A stretch of DNA of 49,225 nt from NCBI RefSeq assembly GCF_000485595.1, contig NW_014577063.1, positions 987,686 to 1,036,910 on the forward strand. Reading direction: 5' to 3'. The notes under the pieces were generated by a model. The model was not told where the DNA came from, made no database searches, and worked only from the letters and a program-made list of their open reading frames with translations. The position numbers and the translations under genes are program-made. This document shows, one piece after another, positions 23,701-37,369 of this stretch. Each line of letters opens with the position of its first letter. Positions within the stretch are counted from its first letter, which is position 1. This DNA comes from Priapulus caudatus. Taxonomy: Eukaryota > Priapulida > Priapulimorpha > Priapulimorphida > Priapulidae.

Positions 23701-24792
23701 GCAGTGAAATCTTTCTGAGATTATTCGCTTTCTAAAATTGGGCTGTTTTTAATGCATAGGTGCGTTTTATAAGGCGCGAAATACGGTAGACGCATAACAT
23801 GCATCGTCGTCATTAGTCGTCTTAGTTGTCATCGTCGCGCTTCTGTATCATGCGTAACAATGTTTTAAGGCGTATGAAGCCAACATACGGTTGCACCGCA
23901 CTGTTTTTTTTACAGCTACCAAAAGAAAAAGTGCTAGTGATAAAGTAACATAAAAGTTCAATGTTAAGATATATTGAGATATAATTGCCGCATTCATGTA
24001 TACGCATACGTGTAATGTATCCGTCCTTCGTCCAGTCTGATGTTTCCTGTATGCGTGTCTAGGAAATTCAATGTCACGCGATGTTATTACAATTAAACAC
24101 AACAACCTGTGATAACTGTAATAAAAAAGGCTATCTAATATATAAAATAACATATATTACGTGAGGCTAACAAATATACAACAAGCCACAGCAAAGAATA
24201 ACGTTGGGCTATTGATGTAGGTACTCCATAAATGTATACACGATATAATTTCACGCGGCGGTGCACAACACGATACGCTCTGTTCTAATTTCCCGGCTCT
24301 ATCATCATCACCATCATAGAACGAAAAGAAAAAAAAACACACACACAACACACACTCAGAACTGTCTAATTTAATGCAATTACTTTAATCGACCGACGAG
24401 AATTAGTTAATATAAATTGCGTTATTAATAATGATTCACGGGAAATGTTTTGCAGCGGCGTCGTTGTTGCGCTGTCGCTGACAGGTCCCGACAGTCGCAT
24501 CGCATCTTTCCGCCAACGAGCACACAACGTGTCGCACCGCTGTAAACAGCCCGCCGACCCAGTCTAGGTTAATATCGCTTTGCTCCACATTGCTTTTAAG
24601 TGGCTGTTTCTAACTAGCGCCGTAACTAGCATCTAACTACTCGTCGTGATCAGCCGCAGATGTACTGTTCTCTCACAAAGAGCTATTTGTTGGAAACGAG
24701 GGGGACGGGTCGTTGCGCGTGCCCTGATTTTTTTCTTCTCCCGACAACGACGAGCCTGTACAATGAAATGCCGTGAGTCTACAACGCAGGGA

Positions 24793-24795
<3 letters not shown>

Positions 24796-24859
<64 letters not shown>

Positions 24860-24872
24860 TCTCTCTCTCTCT
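24796..24872. repeat. (CT)n and (GC)n microsatellite
   Basis: CT repeats, ten bases of alternating GC, then CT again. Arg/Glu frames on the other strand are artefacts. Confidence 0.95.
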
Positions 24873-25466
24873 ATCCCTATATGCCGTACTCGTAATGTAG
24901 GCGTCTCCATCGCCACCGTCGCACTGTTCGCATAGTGGCAGAAGATAAACGCAAAAACCCCGATCGGGGGATGACACCATGGACGTGATAATTGTGTTTG
25001 AGAAGCAATTCGCGCGCACACATCTAGCAAATACGTTAGCGGGTTAAATGCGCGAGGTCGCGACTTATATTCAGAAAACGACATTACTCGCACTTGATTT
25101 GCGTAAAATATTTCCGCCGGTCCGGTCTTCAAACTGGCGCGGTTTCACCGAAAAGACATAAAAAGGTACGCGTACATTAATATTTCTCTATATACTGTTG
25201 CGGAATATCGGATTGACAGGTTGAAGACTGGTAGCAGTAGCTGGAGTGTGACTTATCTAAGCGCTGTTTCTTTTCATGATCGGAACACACGCACACGATT
25301 ACGTTTTAGTACGTAACTAAAATCAACTCAAAATTTCGCGAACCTAAGCATATGTATCTACGCGTTCGTGTTTTTCTCGGCTGTCTTTCGCCGGTTAGCT
25401 ACAACGCATTAATATTTTGTTAGCAGCCGACGGAAAGAAAAATACACGAAACGTGCATAGAAAACA

Positions 25467-28059
25467 ATGTGCAAGGCGTACTGTGCACTTGTGCTCTCCG
25501 TAACGGTAAGTGTATGTTTATCTATTAAGGTGCGTGTGAACAAAATAATCTCAGACCTTAGAGTATACAAGCTGTCAATCATGCGTAGAAAAGTGGGACA
25601 TGATAGACGTCCGAAGATCGTGAAGGCGAAATTTGTTTGCTATTAGTAGTAGCAACAAGGGTCCTTAGACTATAGTTTATGGACTTTTTAGCACGTTCTG
25701 GGTGGCGCGTATAAATTCCCTAATCTTTGTAATCCAAGTTCACCCTGAAATTTATGATGATGATGATGCCGACTGGTATAGATAACACGTGCGTAAATTA
25801 CACACGCGGGCGCGATCGCAACGGGAGAATTCAGTTCAGCAACGCAAACAAAAAAACCAATGAACCAAGAAATAAACGCTGTGAGTCTGTGACTATACTT
25901 GCGAATTTGCTGGGTCAAGGTCGCGCGCCTGTTTCGAAGTGTCGAAGTGAAAGGAATGATCTATCGCTTATGTCGTTTTTTGGTTATTTAAATGTCGAAG
26001 CGTGACACGCACAAGCTGGAATCCGGGTCTCCCTGAAACACCCTATATAAAAAGCCTTCTTTATATGCTCTTGCCTAATTCTATTAAAATAGTCAAGCTC
26101 TAGCACGCCGCAGAAGTAATGTTTGATTGATGGTGGCTTACCCCCTACTGCGCCGATGTGTCCAGCTATAGATGTGCAGTGATCAGTCACGCTGGTTCGC
26201 CCTCTGGTTGATATACAAATTGATTACCACTTAAAAATGTTACCCCTCGAAATCCTTTCTCTGGTAAGAAATGTCTTCACGTCCCTTACTTCATGCAGAA
26301 TGATGCTGATACCGCGCTGCAGCAGGGAAATATGGCGATATTTGCACCCGAACAACACAGCAAGCGCGTAATTTCCATTGTCTATAATAGCAACCATATA
26401 TACTAGTTATCACATCAGCATACGGAAGTCGTTCGCTCGTCTGTACGCACGCGTCGAAACGCGGTAACCACTTCTTAAATTATTGACACAGTACTTTGCA
26501 TGCGTACTGTCGCTGATCGAGAGAGTAGCGAAATACAGACGAAGTATTGCGATATTCGATTCTGATCATCCGCAAGCGTGTAGAGCATAGTTACTAACGC
26601 AGACATGCATATGAGATACACACGTGTAGAATAGATACTAACGCAGAAATGCCTATGAGATGCATGCGTCTAGAGTAATTACTAACGCAGAAATGCTTAT
26701 GGGATGCATGCGTCTAGAGTATCTACTAACGCAGACGAACGCTTGCCTCACACACAGCTTGCCCTGGCGTCGGCGGCCGGTGGATATGGAAGGGGCAACA
26801 TCGGATACGGCGGATCCGGAAATGCCGGCTACCGCGCCGGCCTCAACGTCGGTCACGAAGGCGGAACGAACGCCGGCTTTCACGCCAACAACTTCGCCGG
26901 CCACTCGTCGGGCGGTCTGACGGGATACGGCGGAAAACTGGAGCTGGACTACGGCGGTAAGCTAGCAATAGGCTTCAAGGGAGCCGGCCACATTTTCAGC
27001 CAGGGACTTGCCGGTAACCACGGCTTCGGCCAGGGCGGCAATTCGGCGTACGGGCACGGCAACGCCGGAGGTAACGCTAGGGGAGGCGTCTCCGGTAACG
27101 GACACAGCGGCGGATACGGCGGCCGCGGCGGATCCGGACTCGGAAGCATCCTCAATGACTTCAACAGCGCTTACGGCGGAGGCGGCCAAGGCCACAGCGG
27201 CGGGGGTCACGGATACGGGAAGGGCCACGGCTTCGGTGGAGGCACGGGAGGAGGCCACGGCGGTGGAGGCAACAGCGCCCACGGAGGCGGTGGTGGAGGC
27301 GGCTTCGGCGACGGTGGCGGAGAGGGAGGTGGAGGTGGCGGCGGCTACGGAGAGGTGTACGGAGGAGGGCACGCAGGAGGATACGCAGGTGAGGAGAATG
27401 AAATTAGTTATAACGTGTTCGAGTTAAATTTAGCAACTGTCTCCTGCTGTAGAAACCGCCGGGGGGGGGCAGTTAAGACGCCTTCGAATAATCGTCGTAT
27501 GGTGTACTATTGTTCTCTGGCTCGCGGCGACCGCTCTCTCCACCCTCTCTCTCGTCTGCTCTCGGACCCCTCCTCTCTGTCCTCTACGTCTCTCTCTTGT
27601 CTGTCTCTCTCTCTCTTTCTTTCTCCTCTCTCTCTCTCTGTCTCTCTGTCCCGTCTCTTCTCTTCTCTCTCCACCCTTCTCCTCTCTTCTGTCCTCTCTC
27701 TCTCCTTCTCTCCCCTCTCGTCTTCTCGTCTCTCTTCTCGTCACCTCTTCTCTGTGCTCTTCTCTCTCTCTTCTCCTCCTCTCTCCTCTTCTTTTCGTCC
27801 TCTCTCTCTCTCTCTCTCTGAGATCTCTTTCCTCTCTGCCATTCTCTCTCTCTGTCTCTCTCTCTCTCTCTTTTTATCTCTCTATTAATTTATATCTATA
27901 ATTTGCCGTTGATGTTCTACAGGCGGCTTTGGCGGAGGATTTGGCAACGGCATCAGCGGCAACCATGGCGGCGGTCACGGCGGTGGCTATGGAGGTGGCT
28001 CAAGCGGTCTCAACGGCGGTGGTTATTCTGGTGGCGGCTCCTACAATAATGGCTATTAA
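25467..28059 (+). CDS. Glycine-rich secreted protein, 3 exons
   Basis: Exons are 25467-25505, 26758-27388 and 27923-28059, giving 268 residues. Exon 1 encodes MCKAYCALVLSVT, ending phase 0 at GTAAGT; exon 2 continues LALASAAGGYGRG, completing a signal peptide cleaved near SAA/GGYG. The mature protein is mostly Gly with His, Tyr, Ser, Asn and Ala (GYGGSGNAGYRAGLNVGHEG, GGGHGYGKGHGFGGGTGGGH). One less repetitive segment reads LELDYGGKLAIGFKGAGHIF. It ends GGGSYNNGY. The ATG at 26704 inside the acceptor region is not the start. Composition is like silk, cuticle, shell-matrix or Gly-rich antimicrobial proteins; the exact class is unknown. It is convergent with the nidogen gene, 1.46 kb between stops. 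Intron 2 is CT-rich and intron 1 ends in a repeat carrying four TACTAAC branch-point motifs. Confidence 0.85.
26592..26735 (+). repeat. 44-bp tandem repeat with TACTAAC in each unit
   Basis: Units start at 26592, 26636, 26680 and 26724 (exact 44-bp spacing of the word TACTAACGCAGA). The array ends about 30 bases before the acceptor of exon 2 of the glycine-rich gene. Confidence 0.88.
27530..27895. repeat. CT-rich polypyrimidine tract in intron 2 of the glycine-rich gene
   Basis: About 365 bases of TCTCTC-type sequence with TCC, TTC and CGT interruptions, ending shortly before the acceptor TTCTACAG at 27922. Ser/Leu open frames through it are artefacts. Confidence 0.93.
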
Positions 28060-29517
28060 ACACAATAGATGCTCTTATGTTAGGAGTTTCAGTTCGGTGC
28101 CTTGCTGCACTTGCGCGAACTGCCTTCGTGCTAGCGTTGGTTAAATTTCTAAAATCGCGTTTGCGTATTCTCTTTTTGGTTTTTGATATACGTATACGCG
28201 GTCAGCGTTTCTGTTGTGCATTGTAGGGGTCTATACGTGTCAAATCAAGATGCTCATGGCGGGTTTTTAAAAATTTGTGTTTTTTTCAAAATGAGTTTGT
28301 GTTGTAGAGTAACGTCATGATAAGAAGCACACTCTTTCTATTATGGCGCACGACGCGCACTGTGAGATGTTCGATTATATTTAGACAATCCGTGAATAAC
28401 AGACCCTAATGTTTTATCATTCGAAATATCCGGCACTGACTCGTTGCCCCGATGCTCAACATTTTGAAAACAGATTTAAGCATACAGTACCGAACCTAGT
28501 ACAATAACGTTAGGGGGGAACTATGCGTACAGCAGGAACAAAATACCTTAGCAATAGAAGATGTCAAGATTGGTATTTGCGTTCGATGCAAGCGTCCGGG
28601 ACGGCAATTCACCCGGGGCGAAATTTTGGAGCTGTTAACACAGTTATATTGAAGGGGAAAATAACTGGTGGCCTAGGCAGCTGTACTGACAATAGTCATC
28701 GAATGTGATGTGCTTGTTGCAGTACCTGGTTGTTTTTATTACGTGTTTTTTTATTTGAATAAATAAATAAATAAATATTTGTGTGTTATTATACTAAATG
28801 TTTAATGCGTTTAAAGAGGTTATTTTATAACCGAGACATGAATATTTTATATAAAATTAGTTTCATTTTAAAAACATTTATTTGGCACTCATATCGAAAA
28901 GTTATAATTGTCTGGGGAGCGCGATGCTACATCGAATTATAATCAAACTATAAAATGATACAATCTCATTACAAATGTCACACACTGGCATACATGTCGA
29001 TACGCTTATAAGCCAGGATAAAATGTAATTGTATTAAAAAACTAGTTCAGTCTCTATTTGTTCGTTTGAAGCTCGCGTTGATAATCAGTATGTGAGCAAT
29101 TACTAAACAATCTCCACGCACCCACGCATCAGTGTCGCCATACAACGGGAGCATTCACTGTAAAAATGCCACTTATTTGCGATAACGAATATCCCCAAAC
29201 GTAAAACACATCACAACATTACATTTTTAAGCGGATAAACGGGAATGCATCCTCGATAACCGAAGATGCTATGGTAGAAATAGTTGTATACAGATTGCTA
29301 AATATGCGAGTCTGGTACGAGTTGAGGAAAAAAGCACAAGTACAATTACCCTATAAAATCAAGCGACTGGCTAAATAAATCATTAAAACATAATCATGGA
29401 CTAACGATTAAGCAGTTTGCCGCAGCTCATAGTTTAAACAAACGCGTTTACAGGCACAATATACACGTATATAAGCATATTGTCATAAACGACCCCGACA
29501 CATGTTGCTCCTCGTGT
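28060..29517. other. Intergenic stretch between two convergent genes
   Basis: AT-rich with an AAATAAATAAAT run near 28757-28775. It should contain the 3' UTRs of the glycine-rich gene (plus) and nidogen (minus). No exon seen. Confidence 0.55.
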
Positions 29518-29645
29518 TTATTTTCTAAAGAAGAACCGCTGGCACCCGATGTTGTCATCTGGACAGGCGCATGTACGTCCGTTATGTGGAGTTGGCAAGC
29601 ATAGGGAATCACAACCGCCATTTCGTTGTGCGCAAGCATTAGTGG
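29518..29645 (-). CDS. Nidogen last exon: C-terminal EGF and stop
   Basis: Acceptor TTTTTAG ends at 29646 and the phase-1 frame gives [19 protein letters not shown], then [13 protein letters not shown] and a short basic tail ending FFFRK, stop at 29518-29520. The NxCxxxNGGCxxLCL...CxCPD pattern is the C-terminal EGF of nidogen and LDLR-family propellers. It follows the previous exon across a roughly 750-bp intron of CA repeats. Confidence 0.88.
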
Positions 29646-29846
29646 CTAAAAAGACGAGAACACAAAATAAATACAAATTTAATCGAAAATGTACTCAGAA
29701 ATGGGATCAAAAATATATATACAGGGTTTACACTCACATACAACATGGACGTACTCTGTATAGAGTCGGATATGATATGGCGCACGCACACACATGCACA
29801 TACACACACATATGCATACGCACACGCGCACACACACGTACGCACG

Positions 29847-29881
<35 letters not shown>

Positions 29882-29932
29882 ACACACATATCCACGCACG
29901 TACACATGCACGCACACACACGAGCGCGCGCG

Positions 29933-29981
<49 letters not shown>

Positions 29982-30127
29982 ACACACATACACAGACACA
30001 TACACAGACACACACAGACACACACGCGCACGCGCACGCGCACGCGCACGCACACGCACACGCACACGCACACGCACACGCACACGCACACGCACACGCA
30101 GCCGACAACGACACTCACACGCACACG

Positions 30128-30163
<36 letters not shown>

Positions 30164-33100
30164 GAGAGAGAGAGCGAGAGAGGGGGAGGGAGGGAAAGAG
30201 GGAAGCAGGGGAAAAACTAAGAATCTAAAATATATGTAAATGTGATGAAGTGGAATAAAGAATTTGAGCATTTTGGACGGCACAACATGACATTCCTCAG
30301 TCGTATCCACATAATAACGCGAAAAACGTTTCCCCATCAGACACTAGAGGGCAGCACCGACTTCTAAAAGGAAAATGTATTTCACGCGTACTCACCTCGT
30401 GGGCACGTGCTCTTCACGGCTACGATTCCGTACAGCCGACCATTGCCACCAAGTGGCCGGGGCTTCATCTCAGTCGCAAGACCTCCCAGTTTGTTAACCT
30501 TGTTTAACTCGTTGCTAGGATAATGTAAACGATGCCAATAAATTGTCAAAGCCGCAGAAATTCAATTTGCTGTATAAAAAGTGATTTTTTGATTTTTACG
30601 TGTTATGCGTAATTAAATGTACATGCGAAGATAGTGACACGCTGAAAATAAATGACTTAATAATAATTTTGAAATTAAAATGAATAAATATCAGATGAAA
30701 GAGATGCCGATTTGGTAACTTATAATCACTCTAGTTAGCATCGTAAATAGTATAATGCTCATACCTGTCCCAATCTGTCCAATAGAGGGAGTCACCGAAG
30801 TTAGTCAGTCCGAATGGATAGTCAGCAATGCTGTACACGATACGTCTTCCGCTGCCCTCCAGGCCAATGCACTCTATGCGGTGTGTTCCCGCATCGCCCC
30901 AACACAGCTCCTCGTTGTTGAAATCTATCGTAAGTGCGTTGGGGAGGCTGAGATCGCCCGTGACGAAGTCTTCCCTGTAGTCACCGTCCATCCAGGACGT
31001 CTCGATGCGGGGATTTTCCCTGTTCCAGTCGCTCCAGAACAAGCGTCTAGGGAGGAATATCACAGACGTGTGCATTAGCGCCAATTGAGGTCAATTGCCG
31101 CTACGGTTAACCAAGGTAATAGGTGCATTACGCGTGCACGTGTCACCTCTTCGTGCATACTTACAATAATTGAACAGAAGGACAACGCGGAGGGAAAGTA
31201 AACAAAGAAAAAAACATATTATGTACGTTACATCTTATGTATACATGCATGTTACATACATGCATACACGCACATAGCACATGATTTCTGATCACGTCGC
31301 TATAATGTATGTGTAGTCATTAAAATATATAGGTTTTCATTTTGTTCAATCATCTACGAACCCTTTATACGGTTCGACGGCAATCGCACGTGGGTTAACC
31401 AGTTCTGTGGCGACCAACACCTTTCTGCTGGTACCATCCAATTTCGCAACTTCAATTGTATCCAACTCAGCGTCTGTCCAGTACATATTACGGGACACCC
31501 AGTCGATCGCAATGCCCTCTGGCGACTTCAGCCCTGTTATAAAAATCACATGTGATCAACAGTGTTTTCAATGTCTGCTTTATTATCTTTGTTACCTTTC
31601 GCATTATAAACCAAATCAGCGAGAAAATTATGTTATATTTTTTATATTACGTTGATTTAGAATTGAACGTGTCACGACGTCATCTTGAACAGAAACGTCG
31701 TTTGAGGCGCTGATGCGGTATATGACGAAGCTTACCAGCGATGATAATTCTGCTGTCCTTTCCATCGTACGTTGCACGCCGGATGTTACCATTTGCTTGA
31801 TCGGTCCAATAGAAATATCTCTCCTGACAGTCAACATCCAGCGCAACCGCAATCTCTCCCTTTGAGCGAAACAACGAAAAACAAATGCCATCACGATAAC
31901 TCGATTTACTATCGGATTATCTTGCAGATTAATAGCGACACGTTTAGTTTTACTTCATAGGATTAACGCAGCGTATTACAGAGCCACAAATGCCTGTTAC
32001 GTGTAGGAATAGAATGCGGAATATGCATGCACATAGTCACACTTACCGGCACCATTGTCGCTTGCCTGCCTCGGTTCTCTTCTGTCGGTTCGTAAGGTAT
32101 CTGCATTACCGACATTCCGTGTCCATACAGCAGGAACTCACCTTGCAGTTGGTCGGCATCTGCAAAACACATAGTCAACATAAGCGATACATGCCCACGC
32201 GTACACACGATGTTGAGACTAGGTTCAGAGACCGTAGGTTGACGAGTTGTTTCTCGATGTCAGTAACTACATAAGCGATACATGCCCACGCGCACACACG
32301 ATGATGAGACTAGGTTCAGAGACCGTAGGTTGACGAGTTGTTTCTCGATGGCAGTAACAACTTAAGCAATGCATGCACACGCGCGTATATATGACGTTAG
32401 GTTCATATTAGGTTGACAAGAGGATTCGATGGCAGTCAGCTCTCTCGTCAATGATTCGTACCTGCGCATCGCTTTCCATTGCCACGGAAGCCCTGCCTGC
32501 ACCGACAGTGGTAGCTTTCCGACGCAGCATCATGCACACAGTCTGCGTTCACGTCACACAGTGTTGGCACCTCGTTGCACGTCCCTGCCAAACAGTCACA
32601 AATATATACATATATATATATATANNNNNNNNNNATGTATGTATGTATGTATGTATGTATGTATGTATGTATGTATGTATGTATGTATGTATGTATGTAT
32701 GTATGTGTCTGTCTATGTATATGGGGGAAGGGCCCGTGCTCTCTCTCTAATCGAACTTCCTCGCTTTGATCGGATCCTAGCTCTCTTCTCGGGTCAACAC
32801 ACGTTTCTTCTTCCCTACCTTCTTCTCTCACCGCGACGTACCCAGTCTCCGCAGTTTACCCCCACGCGCTTTTTTTAATATTTTTTTTATGTGGCGGCAC
32901 GCGCCAGTGAAAACTGTGAATCTCTTCACTAGCCCACTAGGCCAGTAGCCCAGTAGGCACCCGAAAATTATTATTATACCCACCCCGCCACTGCGCTCCT
33001 CTCTCCTTCTTACTACCATTGACAAATGACAAATGACAATTTGTCATTATTAACTCCTGTTACTAGCGCCTCCCGTTTGCAAAATCATCAGTATGTTGAT

Positions 33101-34931
33101 GGTAGCCAATATAGAGTAGAAGTACTACTAATGTAATCCGCTCACCTGTCGGTCGGTCGATCTGACCGGGGTCCAGGGCGCAGAAGGAACCGTCGCCTAC
33201 GTATCCCTGGCGGCAGACGCAGCTTGGTTGTCGGCTGCGGTGGTCGATGACGCAGTCGGCGTTTGCGTCACAGTCGATGTCATCGCACGTTGTCATTTCT
33301 CCTCCCGGTGCGTCTGAAGTTGTTATTTGTTTTTATATGTTATTAGCTGATTGTATATACAACACATCAGAGGATGTGATGTTTATATATATATATATAT
33401 ATGTTTATATTGTCTGTCCGCCTGACAGGGTACCGTAAAACTGCGTCACAAATATACGAGCGTGCCGTGTTGTCAAATGAGCGTGCGTGGCCGTGTGCAT
33501 CGTGTCGCAAAACTAAAACTTATTCTTCCACTTCTTCCTATTTCTTGATAGATATTCTACGCTATACTACTCTTCACTCGAACTTACGCGAATGAAAGAC
33601 ATGGTTACTCGTGCTCGCCCGACACACACGCGCGCGCACGCACACACACGCGTATATACGTGCATACGCACACACGTACGCACGCAATCGCACACACACA
33701 CAGATAGGCACGTACACACACACATTCTCATATTCTTCCCCATTCTCTCTCTTTTTCTCTCATCCTTCTCTCTTTATCTCGATCAATCTTTTATTTGTCT
33801 CTCTCTCTCTCTCTCTCTCTCGCCCACTCTCTCTCTCTCTCTCTCTCTCACATTCTCATATTCTTCCCCATTCTCTCTCTTTTTCTCTCATCCTTCTCTC
33901 TTTATCTCGATCAATCTTTTATTTGTCTCTCTCTCTCTCTCTCGTTCGCTCGCCCACTCACACTGACTATATCACGTTCACTATCTTAAAGTATAGCTTC
34001 CGATTTCTTCCTCTCATCCTCGCTTTCTTTCGCGTCCAAAATTGTTTGACAACTCTCCAGAATTTTTCTCCTTGTCTCGTTTCTTACCTGTCGGCCTAGT
34101 GATCTGTCCAGGATCAAGAGCGCAGAATGATCCGTCACCTTCGTAGCCCTCGCGGCATCGGCACATCGGTTCGCGAATGTCGTAGTCCATAACGCAGTCG
34201 GCATTCTCATCACAGTCAATATCCTCGCACGTATTGGTGCTGCTTGGTGGCACAGCTGCGGATAAAAATGATAATTAATTAAAATGATTAATAACCGATT
34301 TATTGATGAATTAGTATTCCACCTGCGAAACAATGTAGCATCGCGACCACTCGGAACGTTTCAATGATGAAATAATGGCAAAATAAACAGGAAATGTAAA
34401 TCTTTCTGTGAGTTTGTGCACAGTGGTGCGCATGCGGTGAAATTGCCTATCTGTTGCAGAGAAGCATTTTAACGGCATTTACGTGAGGTTATTATTCGAA
34501 TGAAAATACATAAACGTCGAGACTTTGGTCGTAAAATACATTTCGTGTTTATTTCCCATCAATTTCTATTATTGAAACGATCCAAGTGCCTGTGGATAGC
34601 CGTCCCGATCACCCAAATTCGTTCTTACTCTGATTGCGACGTGACATATCGCGTGCATTCCCGATTGCTTGCTCTGCGGTTTCCGAGCTAATGCCATCTT
34701 GCGTGTGCGATGGCGTCGCAGCGTCATGACTGATTTAAATACATCAGCAAACGGTAACACCATGGGTCACTGCTCTCTATTCTATCTAGATAAATACGAC
34801 TGTCAGCATTTCACCGGTGGCACGATGATGGCGGTGAGGCGGCATCGTACATTACACACGCGCATATCCAACATTAGACGATAATGCATGGTGACAGTAT
34901 ATCATAACATCACATACACACACACACACAC

Positions 34932-34967
<36 letters not shown>

Positions 34968-35897
34968 TGTAGCAAGAGTGATACTGACGTCTAGGCGATG
35001 CCTGCGTGAGACACATCTAATTTTGACAGGATTGGGTATTTATTACGGTAAAATGTATTAAAGCTTTTGAGTTGGGTAATGCTTATGGTAGGAACTATAG
35101 AAAATACGGCTTTTTTATTCGTTAGCAGCATATCCTTATGGTACCACCCTTTAGTAAAATTAAGTGTAACTGGTTAATACTTACTCTATGCGGTCGAATT
35201 GCTAGAATATGAACTCCCGTTTTAGACTGCTATAAACGTAATAAGGTTTCTCAAAAAAACAAATATCGGAAAAGTGCAGTGCTGCTCGTTTCTCGCGTGT
35301 TCTCACATTGTACTGAGAGCGTGATGGTGACATAGATTGTTGATCGGTCAATCAATATGAAATCGGTATCAGAATCGATGAATATCGATCACCTAGCTCA
35401 AACCGACGAGATTCTGTGTACACGTATATGAATTATTTAACTGAAATATATGAAAAAAATTGTGGTGCTTAACGAATATTGAAAATCCCGCTCGAATAGG
35501 TTTCCCTGAATTTTGACGTATATTAAGTAATAATGAAGCCAACTGTAGTCTAATGAATTCCCCTCCTATTACATGTAATTACGCTCCTTAAATTGCCATG
35601 ACTTCTGAATAACGCATCCGTACCACTTTAAGAGCTATAGCAATTTTCCTGTGTGCACCCATACATGTTTCCGCATAGCACCTTTAATAAGTTCCTTCTA
35701 AGGACGAAGACTAAACCCATGATCGAGCGTTTTACAGTAATTACAGGGAACGGTGGTATACGTGCGAGGCTAGCATGGTTAATTACGGATACGAGTACTT
35801 GCATAGTAGATGATTATGCTAGATCAGAGAGCGTGTTAGACCTACAGTGGTGTCATCTCTTGTAGCCTGATCCATTAGTTGGTACGAATCCGCACTA

Positions 35898-35930
<33 letters not shown>

Positions 35931-37288
35931 TACGCCCATCGTGCATGTATCGATCTAAACTAGTATCAGCGTATCCAGTATCCCAGTGTATTCCCCAACT
36001 TGATACTGCGTTTTACTCGGAATGTGGTTCGCATCGCATCTGGGGGGCGATTTCCAAAACATACCGATTTCGCCGGCACTGCAACTGGCCTCGCATTCAC
36101 TCTGCGTCTCGAATTTGTTTCCGTTTCCTTCGCAGCCGCCGTAGACGAACTCGACGCACTCTGCGTTGTCGCTATCCCAGGCCCACCTAAGGAATGCTCC
36201 TCTGCAAGGACCCACCATCGATGGAAGGCTGCATACGTTCTCTGCAATGCAAACGCAGCAACTTCAGTCACATTCGAGATTACTTGGAGTACGAACCGAA
36301 GAAATGCAGTTATAAGCACGTCGATGAGATAACGCTTAAGATTAAATTATTAATTAATTATTATAATTAATTATTATTAATTATAATGATTAATTATTAT
36401 AAATTATAATTATTAATTACTATAATTAATTAATTATTAAGATTTAGAAAATCCAACTAAAATGCTAACTCACCGACGGGCGGGGCGACCGTGACTGCAG
36501 GCAAAGGTGGACGCGTGGCGGTTTTCTTGGGGCAGCAGGCGGCGGGAGCATCGGCTAGCTCCGTGAAGCAGAAATGTGTACCGGGGCACTGACTGCATGG
36601 AAGCAGGTCGTCTCCTCCTGCTGCTAACAATGGCGTGCCCTCTGGGCAGATGTCTAGCGGTGGTCCTTAACAAAACGATAGAACATTCGACGTTACTATG
36701 GGCCGAAGCGACATTTTTCTGGGCGCTCCAACTGTAACGCACAAACACAGGTTATGTAACCGTTAGAATCCCTTTTATGGCGAATAACCCTCTAATTCGG
36801 GGGGTTACAGGGGCAGACATACAGTCGTCAAAATTGTCGCGATGAAAACGTTAAATGATGAAATTGTTAAGGTGTGCTCGCTGTCGGCTTTTACTAAAGA
36901 GAGTGTAAGATATAAGATATAAAAGTTTATTTTATCACTTTCAATATCAGCAGATACAAGGATTTTTTTACCAAAATATGTACTGTACGTTATTTACGTA
37001 CAGTGAAGGAATGACGAAAGTCGAGAGTGCGGGGAACACGTGGATATATAGTAGCATTGCGTTACCCGGCCTTATTTCTGTAGGTTCGATGCAGATGGTG
37101 TGTGAACACGGGTCTACGTCGCAACACCACTGTCCTACTGGGCAGTCACTATCAGCCTCGCAAGGAGTGTCCACGGGGCAGTACCAAAGGTATCGGAGGT
37201 CAGGGCAAAACTTATCCACAGGGGCTAATGTTGCCACTGGACCAACGACTCCTGCAAAAGTAGAAAATACTGATATAGTGACGCACGT

Positions 37289-37324
<36 letters not shown>

Positions 37325-37332
37325 CCCCCACA

Positions 37333-37369
<37 letters not shown>

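Larger units (their letters stand above)
19400..25466. other. Gene-free region upstream of the glycine-rich gene
   Basis: It contains a GT microsatellite (20871-20940), a direct repeat of AATCACGCGAGAAAGAAAA (22009 and 22084), TAAGCT-rich AT sequence (22430-22590), a CpG-rich patch (22600-23170) and a CT/GC tract (24796-24872). The CpG-rich patch could be a promoter or unrecognised exon (a minus-strand ORF at 22850-22587 starts MGPSRYRESDDNARV), but no splice or family support was found. Confidence 0.5.
32635..35905. repeat. Duplicated block, well-sequenced copy (A + CA repeat + B)
   Basis: Block A (32635-34917) holds two EGF exons. A CA repeat (34918-34964) and block B (34965-35905, intronic) follow. 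Both blocks recur at 43192-46505 in the order B then A, each in the same orientation. Confidence 0.88.

Noticed and set aside
26704-26757. ATG at 26704 as start of the glycine-rich protein
   Set aside because: It lies in the 44-bp repeat before a clear acceptor; the exon at 25467 supplies a real signal peptide in the same phase.
27510-27888. Ser/Leu-rich C-terminal extension of the glycine-rich ORF
   Set aside because: It reads into intron 2 (CT tract). The donor GTGAGG at 27389 and acceptor at 27922 restore a Gly-rich frame and proper end.
29549-30337. Long His/Thr and Cys/Val ORFs (over 200 residues)
   Set aside because: Derived from the CA repeat in the last nidogen intron; the real coding parts are the flanking exons.
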